Of a stretch of DNA of 64,000 nucleotides, positions 1 through 49,874 are shown in pieces (the first letter of the stretch is position 1; the number at the start of each line of letters is the position of its first letter). The notes beneath the pieces are model-generated. The model was not told the DNA's origin, did no database searches, and saw only the letters and a program-made list of their open reading frames with translations. Source of the stretch: Mesostigma viride (lineage: Eukaryota > Streptophyta > Mesostigmatophyceae > Mesostigmatales > Mesostigmataceae); contig RPFO01000034.1 of NCBI GenBank assembly GCA_009746045.1, forward strand, positions 1,136,786 to 1,200,785, given 5' to 3'. Made by a program: the position numbers and the translations under genes.

Positions 1-177
1 AAGCGAGAATGCAAGAGAGGCGATGGGCAATAGATACCCCCACCATGAATAGCGCCCTGCATCCACTCGCAGGTCCAGCACCACTGCTGATCTAGGCGGG
101 CTGCGGGTGCTGGACCAGTCCAGATTACCGAGGATTATGCTATGAGTGAGTATGTCCGCGCTTCACCCCACACCCAC

Positions 178-27570
<27,393 letters not shown>

Positions 27571-29708
27571 CTGCCGGGGGGTAGTGTCAGCCACCACGCA
27601 ACATGTTACATGGTGGGAATGAAAAGAAAAAACAGGTAAAGACTCGCAGGTAACGATCATGCGTACGAGAAATGTCTGGCGAACATGATACGCCTGTAAT
27701 GGTTATGAAAGGGATTATAACATGATTCCATCGCGACAAGCTCCCGGCCTGTCAGCGCATTGGTAAGCGCAGTTCCACATAGGTCATTGCGTCCAGGCTG
27801 GAAGGGCGCATGCCGCAAAATGAGGTATATAACGGGTATCGGTCAAGCGAAGCTCCACATTTGAAATGCTAGTTCAGACGGGGACGAAACCCAACCAGAA
27901 AGGCAAGTTATGCTACAATGCTGAATGGGAAAACCGACGGCTCGTACATTTTACCAGAGTCAAACACACGGCATGACTACCCTGCCATCATTCGAGATGC
28001 TAACTCCTCATGCCCCGATAGCTGAATCTGCGTCATTATCGGCAAGTTGACCATGAAAACGGCGACGAGGTAGGGAAGCCCCTGCATGAACAATTGCCCA
28101 TCTACGGCCACGGGGGTTGTCTCCTTGATATACGGCCAGACTGGAGTAATAATCACTCCGCCAACACTAGTAGGAATGCATGCACACAAAGAGAGAGTTC
28201 GACCACTTCCTGCGTGGCACGCGAGTATCCAGTGCAAGATGTCCTACGAATAACACAGGAAGTATGATGTCATACTTAACGAGCAAATTTTGAAGAATCA
28301 ACAGCTGCAGCATGACACGCCCTAGCGAGACCCTAAGCAACAGGGAGCATTTGTCCTACCGCTCTGCATCGTGAGCGAGGGTCTCCCAACGATGTAAACT
28401 GCCCGCCCTGTCCAATGCGTTAATTGAAGGGGTTCACACCCGCAACCCGTGCGTTGCTGCAAACTTCAGAAAATCAAGCAGTCGCCGACGGTAATGGCGA
28501 CGCCATGTGACGTGCGGCTGGGCAAGAATAATGAGGAAAATTGCGTAGGGTTGGTGACTGGTGAGCTGGCGTGCTCTCTGCCCGCTGCGAGCATTAGCCG
28601 TAATTAAACCCATGGTTAAACCCGTCACGAGTCATTTGGCGCTGCCAGAATCCGCCTTTGCATTATTATGTCGAGCGCGGCGCGGGCGGCCAATAGCGCC
28701 GCGCCCACGAGCATCAAAGACCTGGAAGGGGGCACAATTTCGGGGAAATGGGTATATTTTTTATTAGCCAATTATGGACCAAAGAGGTGAGAGGGGAAAT
28801 GAGTATCAGCGAATCCTGGAAGGGGGCACAATCATGTACATATCTGCATTATGCTATTTGTAGTATTAGTATAGTAGTTGTAGCGGTTGTGTCAAACGCC
28901 GTACATGAGCAGCAGAGAATCTATAGGGGCCGAGGGCCGGAATCTATATGCATGTTGTTGTTGTTGTTGTTGTTGTTGTGTCCCACGCCGCCCAAGGGCA
29001 GCAGAGAATCTATAGTGGCCGAGGGCCGCCCAAGGGCCGCAGTTCGTACTTAGCGAATTGGAATATTGATGGGATCTCGGACAATACTGTACGGTACTGA
29101 CGGGGTTCCCCGAAACGTGTCGATGCCGGGGTCACCGTGGCAGTTTGATGTGATGAACAAACACGACGGTAAAGGTTTCCAGTACCAAATAGTAATGACA
29201 TACCTTCTCAGCTGCCTTTGTCATCTAAGGAGCGAACTGCGACAGGCAAATAATAATTATTGTCACTGACCCGAGGATCAGCCACGCACGAAGCATCCCT
29301 AATTTTTTTCTGGGATACCAGCGACAACCAGCGAAAGGGAAACCGCTGCCGGCATCGTCACGGGCTCGGATCTGCCGGGTACATGGCATTCTGTTGCGAG
29401 TGGTAGTTGCATGGCACGACTGCGCTAGAATTTGTGCTAAGCAGTGAGCATGCCAGCTCGTAAGGTAATTGTTGACGAGAATGCAAACAGTTGGATGGCA
29501 ATTGCGGCCTCTACACGGGCAGTTTCCGGGGGTTGGGTAACCGGTAGTAGTCAGCCTTCTCCCTGTGCATTCCGCTCGCGAGGAGTGAGCAGTGTGCACT
29601 GGCGTCGCTCAATCTCGCAGGCACACGGTGATGAAAGCCTGTCGCTGTGAATTGCTTGCATATCACGTCTAGAGAGAAAATTATCTCCCTCTACCTCTTC
29701 AAATTGGG
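27571..29708. other. Divergent intergenic region between IleRS and the transporter
   Basis: About 2.1 kb between two genes transcribed away from each other, so it should contain both promoters and the IleRS leader. I see no convincing TATA box and no other gene. At 28890-29040 a 50-60-bp segment (motif GCAGCAGAGAATCTATA plus GCCGAGGGCCG) occurs twice, separated by a short TTG microsatellite at 28954-28979. A duplicated AATCCTGGAAGGGGGCACAA-like string lies near 28715-28735 and 28810-28830. Confidence 0.5.
28360..28369 (-). CDS. IARS1: Candidate first coding exon of IleRS (Met-Gln-Ser)
   Basis: The exon at 27570-27492 begins with two bases of a split codon, so the start exon must end in phase 1. 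Ten bases here read ATG CAG AGC G followed by donor GTAGGA. Joining gives MQSVCEGKNYNFPEAEK, similar to the M-E-E-V-C-E-G-K start of plant cytosolic IleRS. An alternative is the ATG at 29224-29222 (MTKAAEK before GTATGT), which needs an unusual GAG acceptor or a weaker donor. Only transcript data can decide. Confidence 0.35.
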
Positions 29709-39813
<10,105 letters not shown>

Positions 39814-40230
39814 TACCGACATCTACCAAGTTTACCATCAGAGAATACTAGAAGATCTGGGTATGATATGGTATAATGTTGTCGAGGGCAAATTCTAGGG
39901 TTTGATATGGCAGTTTCCAAGGTCCTCGGTGCATTGCCACTGTACATCAATGACTCTCTTTTAACACTGATCCACGTGAAGATTGGTGTGGTATATATGT
40001 GCCGATGCATCACCATGGAGATGCTCTGGCCTTTGAGCTGAGATCATACGTATCAGTTGTGACCGACGCTGACCAACCCCAGCTGTACAAGGATATATGG
40101 GGGTTCTGGGGGTTCTCTGACTGCTTGTGGTTGCCACATCCAGTATGCTTTTGGTACAAGTAGGCAGCCATGTTAGTAGTGTATAGTAGTTGGCCATCTA
40201 TAGTAGTTGGCCATCCTTGGCATGCCAAAT
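39814..40230. other. 3' flank of the transporter gene
   Basis: About 400 bp after the transporter stop codon, before the first LINE insertion. It should hold the 3' UTR. Two near-identical TATAGTAGTTGGCCATC strings lie at about 40184 and 40198. No gene seen. Confidence 0.4.
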
Positions 40231-40246
40231 CAGAGAGAGATAACAT

Positions 40247-40305
40247 TAATTAATTAATTAATTAATTAATAGACACGTGACTGCGTCACGTGAGCATAAG
40301 TCCTC
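40247..40305 (-). mobile_element. 59-bp extremely 5'-truncated LINE insertion with 13-bp TSD
   Basis: AGAGAGATAACAT occurs at 40234-40246 and 40306-40318. Between them lie only a TAAT-repeat tail and the last 34 or so bases of the LINE 3' end, including hairpin CACGTGACTGCGTCACGTG. The target duplication shows an independent integration event. Confidence 0.85.
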
Positions 40306-40490
40306 AGAGAGATAACATATTCAGGGCTACGAGCACTGCCCAACCATGTATATATTTTGTTGGATCGCTGTGCGTTAAGGAATAGTTGTCTCACTCCTCG
40401 ATTGAGTTAAAACCTGCTGATAAATTAACTAATTAATTAATTGATTAATTAATTAATTGATTAATTAATTAATTGATTAATTAATTAATA

Positions 40491-43400
40491 GACACGTGAC
40501 TGCGTCACGTGAGCATAAGTCTTCAGTGGGCGGGGAACATGGGATGGAATGGATGATGTAAGCTATCTAGGTCCTAGTTAATTACAGGGTTGTGTGCACC
40601 ACGGCCCGAGTCGCTATGAATGCCATACGCCGTCCGACACGCGGGGCCCCCACAGACTTGGGGGTGGTCTCCTTCATCACTACTTGCCATCTATCCTTGC
40701 GTACCATCTGCCTCCATATTACAGACAAACCAGGAGGCTGCCCGGGTGTGAGCCCGTCACGTCTTGTGTAGCACATGTCCATGCCGAGTCTATCACGAAA
40801 AGTCCAAGGGTGGCGGCCCTGCCGCGCGCGGCCTGGGGCACGCCAGGTGAGGACATAACGCCCAGGCTGGGCGGGCTTGGTGCCAGCTAGTCTATCTGAT
40901 GTGTCTACCTGATCTGTGCGGGCCAGGTGCCCGGCCAGGCCCAGGCGCCTGTGCCTAATAATGTGGGAAACATAGGGCAAATCAGCGTACAAATCGACTC
41001 ATTACTAATGTGCAAACCAAAGGGGATGTTAAGTTCCTTGCACAGCATCTTGTTGACGTTGCCGTCGAGTCGTTGCTCCGGCCAGCTCGTGCGTCAGTGT
41101 TCAGGTCGATCGCCGCCGTAGGTCAGGATCGTCAGAAGGACGACCTTGAAGAGGTCACGCTTGACGATCCGGGGTAGGGTGGGGCCGTTGCTCCACCAGC
41201 GGCGGTGGTCATGGAGTTGCGCCCACGCCATGCCGATCCGTGTCGTCAGGTCATCCTCGCAGTCGGGAAGCCAACTGCCGAGCAGCTTGAAGCGGCATGA
41301 AGTAGGGTAGTTGACCTCGGTGTCGTCTAAGAGGCGGAGTTTGGGCGGGGGCCCTGCCATGCCGAGGGCCAGGGCCTCTGTTTTGAGGCTGATTTCTAGA
41401 CCAACCGCCCGAGCCTCAAGCGCCAGGCAGTCCAGCCAAAGTTCACTAAATGGGCAGACTCCGGCAGTTCTCGATGAGCGTGATGTCGTCGGCATAAGTG
41501 AGGTCAGCTAGTACATTCTGCTTGTTAGTCGGCCCCCCTTCCCCAAGCTCGTTCATTCGTGATCACTAGGCCAGGGGCACGGCCTGCATTGCTAGCAAAG
41601 CGAGCACGTGCCTGGCGCATAATATAATCCACTACAATAATAAACAGGTACGGCGACAGGACGCAACTCTGCCAGACGCCGGTCTGCAGTGGACATATGG
41701 CGGGGTAAAGCCGTGTTGAGTGCGCACCGAAGTGGTCGACCCCTCATACAGCGTGCGGATGACGGTAATCAGGGGAGTGGGGACGCGAGCGGGAGCAAGG
41801 ACAGCCCATAGAGCGGCCCAGAGGACAGAATCAAAAGCCTTGATGAAGTCGACGAAGATCAGGAGTGGCGGGAAACTCACCAGGTTGCAGGAGAGCGATT
41901 TCCTCGAAGAGGCGGCGCGCGCGACGAAGATGGCCATGACAGTGTTGCGCCCAGGATGAGAGCCCAAATTGGACTTTACCCCAGGTGACGGTCGAGAGCA
42001 GAACGAATTAAGGCGGTTGAGGATCATGCGCATGAACAACTTGAGTGCGGCGCTCTGGCCGGATGCAGACTCCGCGGTAGTTGGCGGGGTCGTCAGGGGA
42101 ACCTTTGTTTTTGTACAGCATACAGTAATACAGTAGCTGTGCTGCCACTCAGGAATCGGCGGCGCGTCGGCAAGCAGGATCCGGTTGCAGATGTCAAGCA
42201 GGAACCCCGTGAGCGCCGTCAGCTTAATCACCGGGGTGGGGTCGAGCTGGTCAGGTCCAACGGCGGCGTAGAAGTGGAGTTACTTGGCGGCGGTGCTCAG
42301 CTCGAGCTCGGTGAACGGCGGTAGCTCGTTGGGGTCGGCCAGGGGTTCCGTCAGGGCCGGGTACGTGTAGCCCTGCTCAGCGGCGGGCGGCATGGGCGGC
42401 GCAGGAACGCCCGCTGCCAGGCGCCAGGCGCGCGGCCGCCAGAGGGCCAAGCGGCGGAGGCGGCGGGCCGGGGCGCCGAGCAGCCGGGACTGGGAGGAAT
42501 ACCACTGGTCAAGCTGCTAGCTGCTGCGGTGAGCCATCGAGAGCGTTCGCGGCGCCTGCTGCGCGCCGCCCGGGCGGCCGTTGGGCGTGACGCAGGCGGG
42601 TCCAGGCGTACTTGCCGTGCTGGTCCTGGACGGGTGGGCGAAGTACTCGCGGACATGGAGGTCCCGGCTCCTGCTCCTTGGTCGCCTGCCGGATGGCCGA
42701 GTGGTATTCGGCTTTGAGGCGGGCGTAGCGGGCGGGGTCGCGGTTGTCGCGCAGGGCTTAATTGGCGGGCTTGGATGACGGCAGGGAGCCGGTGCAGGCT
42801 GGTGAACTAGCGGGGCGGGCGGCGGGGGGGCAGCAGGGCCCCTGCCGCGGGCAGCTTGCCAGCGAGGTAATTGAAGGGCCGATGCGGGGCCGGCAGCGGG
42901 CAGCTGGGCGTGGCTGGCCGGAATGTCCAGCGCGTCGACGAACTCCTAGCTCTGCCGTGCGCTTGTGGGCGCGTTTTTCAGGGAAGTCCTCCAGAGCGTC
43001 GTCAGATTTCTCAAGCAACTGGCAGCAGTGTGCGCAAAGCAGGTGGTGCCACGTGCTTACGAAAGTGCGAGGGGAATCGCAGGCGGATGCGGGCGGTGAC
43101 GATGCGATGATCGGAGCGCACCAGGGGGATCGTGTGCGAGCGAGCAGCTAGTACAGATCCTTGATGACGCTTGCGCATTACAACATAGCCGATGCAGCGT
43201 TCAGTGCCAGATCGGGAGGTGTGTGTGATCTCGAGCTCGAGCAGAGCATCTCGACTAAGTGGAAAGCGGGTGTTGCAGTGCAGTTACCAAATCGCATGTC
43301 GTAAGCAAATCAGCAAAAAGTTCAGTGTTGGCATGCATTGGAGGCCGTACTGTTGGGGGCGTGCTGACATCCGCCAGTACCCGGTGGTAGCGTTGCGTTG

Positions 43401-44480
43401 GCGTCCAGTAGCGAGCAGCGCGAGGTAGTTGCGACCAGGGGCGCCGTTCGCCACTCAGAGGTTCTCCAGCGCAGCAAATAAGTCCTTGCTATTTTGTTCA
43501 GGGTGGCCGGAGTGTGGTGCGTAGCCGGCCGACGCCCACCGTCACGGGGTGTAGGTCGAGTGGCCCTCCACCGAATGGAAGGTGGCCACGAGGAGGCGAG
43601 CGTTGACCAGCTGGGGTTCACCCATATGTGGCGTACGGCGAGCGGGGAGCAGAGGAGACAGACGCCCCCGTTCCCCGTGCCGCCGCCGCCTCCGTAATAA
43701 AAGCGCCAGCCGTCGATGGCGTCAGCAGCAAGGGCGGTCAGTCCGCGAGCCGATGCAGTGCGCCTGTGTTCTTGGATTCCCGGGATGGCGATGTTATTGC
43801 ATGTCGATGCAGAAACCAATAAGATTGGAATTGGAGACTCGATGGCACTGACAGTCGTCGGTGCGCAGGCAGTGACAGCGGTCATCGTCGGGCTGGAGCG
43901 TGCGGGCGTTGAAGGTGGCGATGACCGATGGCGCGCGTTGACCGAAAAGCGGGGGGGTGCAGGTGGGGATGGCAGCCGGGGGCGGAGATGAAGCAGGGTG
44001 ATCATGGGGGTGGGGGTGGAGGTGGGGGGGTAGGGGGGGCGGGTTGAAGACTTATATGCTTTCAATCACCGTTTCGATTCTTCCTGCCAGCGCGTCGAGG
44101 CGACGCCGACGGTTGGCTCCATGGTGGCCAGGTAGAATGAATCTGCGTCTGCACGCATAAGAAATGCGTGCAGTCTGCTGAGGAGGTTTCGGAGGCGGCC
44201 GCGCGAGGCGGGGCGAACCTGGCTCACTGCCGATCGACCCATTGCTCTCTCTCCGACTGAGCCTGAGGGCTGCGAAGGCAAAGGGGCGGGAAGGGGAGAG
44301 TAGGCAGATCCCACTGCTAGAGCCGCGGAGCCGCCGGGGCCGCGAGCGTCGTCATTGATATAGTTGACAAGGGTTCGCAGCGCGGGCTCCTCGGTACGTG
44401 CAAAGCGAACGAATTTAGGGGGACGGCCAGGCCCGGCAGCCATACCTGAGCTGCCATACCTGTTCATAGCTGCCGTATTG
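40491..44480 (-). mobile_element. Non-LTR retrotransposon (LINE), degenerate, APE endonuclease + RT
   Basis: Read on the minus strand: 5' region from about 44.48 kb; APE-type endonuclease pieces at 44.0-43.0 kb (GIQEHR, GWRFYYGGGG, and LVRSDHRIVTARIRL from the SDH motif near 43110-43060); reverse transcriptase at 42.23-41.1 kb (LIFVDFIKAFDSVLWAALW; YADD at 41496-41485 in LTYADDITLI; FKLLGSWLPD; KRDLFKVVLLTILTYG); C-terminal RRLGLAGHLARTDQV at 40.95 kb. Many frameshifts make it non-coding. The 3' end is hairpin CACGTGACTGCGTCACGTG (40493-40511) then a TTAA/TTGA-type tail (40424-40490). Domain order is that of APE-class LINEs; clade not assigned. Confidence 0.85.
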
Positions 44481-44563
44481 TATGGCTCAACATACTATAT
44501 CGGGTATATCAACTTTGCCCAGCCTAGCAATGCACCCGCCTGCCTATCCCGCACACTTCCGTC

Positions 44564-44660
44564 TTCAGTAATTAATTAATTAATGACACGTGACTGTGTC
44601 ACGTGAGCATTATAAGTCCTCAGTGGGAGGGGAACATGGGATGCGTCATGCAGTGCATGT
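44564..44660 (-). mobile_element. LINE 3'-end fragment with hairpin and tail
   Basis: A TTAA-repeat tail (about 44567-44583) is followed by the hairpin with one base changed (CACGTGACTGTGTCACGTG) and then the GAGCAT...AAGTCCTCAGTGGG... 3' sequence of the LINE copies at 40491 and 48246. Beyond about 44660 the similarity ends, so it is a short 5'-truncated copy. Confidence 0.7.
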
Positions 44661-46730
44661 TCCTTGTCAGTGCCAGCCAACGCACCCGCCATGTCACTCT
44701 CGCATGTACTCCAGCTTTAGTGCACCCACAGTTCATGCCAGGCTCTCGATCCTAGCTCGTGAGTAGTTTTGAGCGCAGCTGTGGCTTGCCTCCGGGCATA
44801 AGGGGAGATGGGTGTCTCTGCCCCCTAGTTCCCAGTCAGTGTGCATGGAACGTACATACAGGGATGAAAAGCACTTACAACTATGTACTATCGACCGAGT
44901 CGAAGGCTTTGATGAATGATGGCGAGGGCTCGGATCTTTTGCGTCTGAGCCCCAAATATTTGGTCAGACCACTTGCATTCGATGCGCCTTTTTAAGACGC
45001 ACCCGCCAGTATAATCGGTTACGGCTATAAAACACAGTATTGACAACATTACGCACGTGACAAGCAGCTATGACGACTCCAAAAGCCAAGCGACGTTTGG
45101 AAAAGGAGCTTGCCGGCTCCCAGCCCAACCCACTCGCTCGCCATCGTCCTTGCCCAGTTGACTGGGCCCGCAAACCCACCGCCAGCAAATCCATCGATCG
45201 CCAAGCGCCTCGCCAGAGCCCAAGAAACCATGCTACGACAAAAACAGATGGCGACATTACCTAGACTACGAACGCTTTTCTTTCAGCAGCTGGCTGCAGC
45301 TGACCACGGAAGAATGCGCCGAAATAGTCACTGCCGCTATGGCAGCCATGCTTAGAATGTTTGCCTAGCTGTGCCAATGTTCATACCTAGTCACGTGCAC
45401 CGCTAACGCACGGTACACAACCAGCCATAGCCTTAGCTTAGTCCTTGTATACAGCCATGCTACGTCCTGGCTATGATCAGATTACTTGCCCACGCTCCTT
45501 GTCATGCCATGCTCACATGGGTCTTATTGCACCTACAGATTGCCGGATCGTTTACACACAGTTTAGCGTGTCCGAGTGCAGCTGTGGCATGCCTTTGGCA
45601 TGATCGAAGGAGACTGGGGGTCTCTGCCCTTTCTCCTGTTGTGCACACACAGGGATTAAAAGCACTTCGGTGCTCCGTGACTCCCCAACGCGGGGAGCAC
45701 GTGTTTAATTATTAATTAATTAATGTACTATTGATTGTGCTCGGACCGTGATCGAAATCATCGAATCCCCAACAACGGGAGCGCGTGTAATGAATTAATT
45801 AATTCATTACTCCATGGTCTTCAGCCACAAAGTTCAATTTGATTTGATCCATAATAAATTAGTTTGCATTTCTCAGCTCAAATAACCCACAATGTCAGAG
45901 CTCAACAGACAGTCTTCAGCCCTCATTTGGAATGTCTGCAGTGGTAGTAAGGATGAGGGCCGGACTAGTATAAGACAGCAGGGTAAAATAGTTTATAGGT
46001 TTATTACTTACGGCGCGTCACATCAGCCGCCAATGGGCCGGTATTTATAGGTTTACCGTGATGGCGTCACATGCCGACATGCGGCAGAGTCTATCATGCG
46101 GGCTTCAGTGTCTATGATGCGGACGAGCCACGAGCCACGAGCGGACATGGCTGACCGGCGGAGATTATAGAACTTTTGCGTCTACTGAACTTAGCCCCAA
46201 ATTCAGTCAGATCACTCGCAACCAATGTGTCTTTTCTATGCGCATCTGCTACTATAGTTGGTTACAGATGTAACACAGTATTGTGACAAGCCTGAAGTTA
46301 TTACGCAAAATATAATCGCCAAAAGCTCCTCGTCTTTCTAAGACGTGCACACGCTGATATATTTTCCCGAAGCTATTACGCAATATTATGACAAGCAATT
46401 AAACGTACGCTCCTCTACGCAACGCAGCCTGGCGGCTGCGCTGAGCCCTGAAAATACGTCTGCTGCTCCGGCTGCAGCTTTGCCCTCCGCGGCCCTATAG
46501 CTTGAAGGCAGCGGTTCCACTAGCCAATTAAGCACTAGCACTGGTCCCCTCGCCCCCCGGGATCGCCTAGCTGGCCAGCCGCGTCGCCTGAGCCCAAGCG
46601 CAGTCGCCCTGCCTGAGCCGCCACTGGGAAGAAATCGACTTTGAAGCAAGCCATGCAGCCCGGCTTTTTTGACAAGCTCACCCACGACAAAGTCCTGAAC
46701 TACTGTGTTTTGGTGATCGCTTAAGTCTCG
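44661..46730. other. Duplicated degenerate repeat blocks, no host gene
   Basis: Two block pairs are visible: about 44755-44880 resembles 45570-45665 (shared GCAGCTGTGGC, GTCTCTGCCC and CAGGGAT.AAAAGCACTT), and about 44930-45070 resembles 46165-46325 (shared GCCCCAAAT, GGTTAC and AACACAGTATTG). TTAA-repeat stretches occur at 45707-45724 and 45795-45808. These look like parts of a second repetitive element or the 5' region of the LINE. I see no supported gene. Confidence 0.45.
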
Positions 46731-48226
46731 CTCATTATTGAAATGTGCAAGCAGCTCTACAAATTATCAGGGCCGCCTCTATAATGCCTGGCTTATGAGG
46801 CGCCCATACGAATACATCATCACCAACGCCGCCAGCCCCCACCTTCAGCGATACCCGTCCTCTTCTCCCTCCTTGGACGCTCCATCCATGAGCTCTGGCC
46901 CCCCGCCCCCCTCACCACCACCTTGACCGACTCAGGCCGCCATTCGCTCCATCCTCAAGGTGGCCCTCGAACAGCACGTGACTCCCCTCACTGCAGATGT
47001 GGCAGCCCTGGGCAGCTAGCACACTGCATGGCTGCCAAGCTCCCCCTTCTATCCACCACCGCCACCGCCACCTCCACCCGCCTCGCCTCGATCCACCTGG
47101 CCAAAGCCATCACCCCCACCACCGACGGCATCACTGCCCTCCAGCATGCACCTCGACATCGACCAGCACCTGAGCGGTCAAGGACAACGCCATCGCCATG
47201 GAGACTGGCTGGAGTGCCTGCAAAACACGTACCGCGGGCAGCTCACCGCCCACGCGGTGAAGGACATTGCCGCCAGGCCAGCCCCGGCTGGCCCAGCCGG
47301 CGATGCCCTTCCCACCCAGACCTGGGCCGCCATGCTGCTGAACCACACCACCACCACCACCTCCGCCATCGCTGCACAGCTCAAGCAGACGCTCGACCTC
47401 CGCGAGGAGGCCGAGCTCGACAAGCGCAGCCGCAACGTCATCGTCAAGCACTTCGACCTGCTTGAAGGTGAGAACCCCAAGTCCCTTGCCAAGGCGTTTG
47501 AGAACACCATCCTACATAGCTTGCCCCACGGCTCTCAACGGTAATTAGGTCAAGCCGGTGGTGATCCGGCCGCCTTCCCCGCTTGCGGGGTACAGTAAGG
47601 CTGCCAGGCCCCGTCCCCCGCTTCTCCTCACCTTTGGCACCATGCATGGCGGATAACGACACGCGGATCAGCATGGCGTGGGCGCAACTCCATGACCACC
47701 GCCGCTGGTGGAGCAACGGCCCCACCCTACCCCGGATCGTCAAGCGTGACCTCTTCAAGGTCGTCCTTCTGACGATCCTGACCTACGGCGGCGATCGACC
47801 TGAACACTGACGCAGGAGCTCGGGCCGGAGCAACGACTCGACGGCAACGTCAACAAGATGCTGCGCAAGGCCCCTTTGGTTTGCACATTAGTAATGAGTC
47901 GATTTGTACGCTGATTTGCCCTATGTTTCCCACATTATTAGGCACAGGCGCCTGGGCCTGGCCGGGCACCTGGCCCGCACAGATCAGGTAGACACATCAG
48001 ATCGTAGACTATAGCTGGCACCAATTAGCCCGCCCAGCCTGGGCGTTATGTCCTCACCTGGCGTGCCCCAGGCCGCGCGCGGCAGGGCCGCCACCCGTGG
48101 ACTTTTCGTGATAGACTCAGCATGGACATGTGCTACACAAGACGTGACGGGCTCACACCCGGGCAGCCTCCTGGTTTGTCTGTAATATGGAGGCACATGG
48201 TACGCAAGGATAGATGGCAAGTAGTG
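46731..48226 (+). mobile_element. Plus-strand LINE copy: ORF1-like region joined to RT C-terminus
   Basis: About 47146-47543 encodes an ORF1-like protein: repetitive N-terminus, then LDLREEAELDKRSRNVIV and KHFDLLEGENPKSLAKAFEN, the coiled-coil-then-RRM-like pattern of LINE ORF1 proteins. From about 47650 the sequence is the RT C-terminal region (ISMAWAQLHDHRRWWSNG; KRDLFKVVLLTILTYG), running to 48226. Endonuclease and most of the RT are missing, so the copy is internally deleted or two fragments were joined. The ORF1 assignment is inference. Confidence 0.65.
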
Positions 48227-49655
48227 ATTAATTAATTAATTAATAGACACGTGACTGCGTCACGTGAGCATAAGTCCCCAGTGGGATCGAGGGGAGCATG
48301 GGATGGAATGGATGGTATAAGCTATCTAGGTCCTAGTTACAGGGGTGTGGGCACCGCGGCCCGAATCGCTATATGAATGCCATACTTGGTCACACGCGGA
48401 GCCCCCACAGGCTTGGGGGTGGTCTCCTTCATCACTATACTTGCCATCTATCCTAGCTTGCGCAACATCTGCCTCATATATTACAGACAAACCAGGAGGC
48501 TGCCCGGGTGTGAACCCGTCACATCTTGTGTAGCACATGTCCATGCCGAGTCTATCACGAAAAGTCCACGGGTGGCGGCCCTGCCGCGCGCGGCCTGGGG
48601 CACGCCAGGTGAGGACATAACGCCCAGGCTGGGCGGGCTAATTGGTGCCAGCTAGTCTATCTGATGTATCTACCTGATCTGTGCGAGCCAGGCACTGCCC
48701 GGCCAGGCCCAGGCGCCTGTGCCTAATAATGTGGGAAACATAGGGCAAATCAGCGTACAAATCCGCATTACTAATGTGCAAACCAAAGGGGATGTTAAGT
48801 GCCTTGCGCAGCATCTTGGTGACGGCGCCGTCGAGTCGTTGCTCCGGCCAGCTCCTGCGTCAGTGTCCACGTCTCGGCGCCGTAGGTCAGGATCGTCAGA
48901 AGGACGACCTTGAAGAGGTCACGCTTGACGATCTGGGGTAGGGCGGGGTTGCTCCACCAGCGGCGGTGGTCATGGAGGTGCGCCCACGCCATGCCGATCC
49001 GTGTCGTCAGGTCATCCTCGCAGTCGGGAAGCCAACTGCCGAGCAGCTTGAAGCGGCCTGAAGGAGGGTAGTTGACCTCGGCATCGTCTAAGAGGCGGAG
49101 TGTGGGTGGGGGCCCTGCCATGCCGAGGGCCAGGGCCTCCGTTTTGGGGCTGATTTCTAGACCAACCGCCCGAGCCTCGAGCGCCAGGCAGTCCAGCCAA
49201 AGTTCACTAAATGGGCAGACTCCGGCAGTTCTCGATGAGCGTGATGACGTCGGCATAAATGAGGTCAGCTAGTACATTCTGCTTGTTAGTCGGCCCCCCT
49301 TCCCCAAGCTCGTTCGTGATCGCTAGGCCAGGGGCACGGCCTGCAATGCTAGCAAATTAGCGAGCACGTGCCTGGCGCATAACATAATCCACTACAATAA
49401 TAAACAGGTACGGCGACAGGACGCAACCCTGCCAGACGCCGGTCTGCAGTGGGCAGGGCGGGGTAAGGCCGTGTTGAGTGCGCACCGAAGTGGTCGACCC
49501 CTCATACAGCGTGCGGATGACGGTAATTAGGGGAGTGGGGACGCGAGCGCGAGCAAGTACAGCCCATAGAGCGTCCCAGAGGACAGAATCAAAAGCCTTG
49601 ATGAAGTCGACGAAGATCAGGATGGCGGGAAACTCACCAGGTTGCAGGAGTGCTG
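48227..49655 (-). mobile_element. LINE 3' half, minus orientation, RT active site mutated
   Basis: TTAA tail (48227-48245), hairpin at 48248-48266, then RT-side sequence closely similar to 40491-41900. It encodes LIFVDFIKAFDSVLWDALW, LQTGVWQGCVLSPYLF and GAETWTLTQELA with fewer breaks than the copy at 41 kb. The YADD box reads YADV (49257-49246), so the copy is catalytically dead. It abuts the truncated plus-strand copy tail to tail at 48226/48227. Confidence 0.8.
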
Positions 49656-49870
49656 ACAAGTAGTGATGAAGGATCGAGACCACCCCCAAGTCTGTGGGGG
49701 CTCCGGACACGTGTGACCACGCACGTATGGCATTCATAGCGATTCGGGCCGCGGTGCCCACAACCCTGTCACTATAGGACCTAGATCGCTTACATCCATT
49801 GCATCCCATGTTCCCCTCCCACTGAGGACTTATGCTCACGTGACGCAGTCACGTGTCTATTAATTAGTTT
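49656..49870 (+). mobile_element. LINE 3' end, plus orientation
   Basis: Inverted relative to the preceding copy: the C-terminal coding end and 3' UTR run into the hairpin (49837-49855) and a short tail TCTATTAATTAGTTTATCA ending about 49874. The breakpoint with the minus copy near 49656 produces a head-to-head inverted arrangement. Confidence 0.75.
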
Positions 49871-49874
49871 ATCA

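Noticed and set aside
27977-28237. 86-codon ORF as a small gene
   Set aside because: No recognisable domain, no splice context, and chance length for this base composition.
28434-28628. Small ORFs in the divergent intergenic region
   Set aside because: Short, without conserved motifs or coding bias; left as non-coding.
41094-44467. Reading the open frames as host genes (RT-like, Pro/Arg-rich)
   Set aside because: They are frameshifted pieces of a LINE with endonuclease and RT motifs; the Pro/Arg-rich frames between are out-of-frame shadows.
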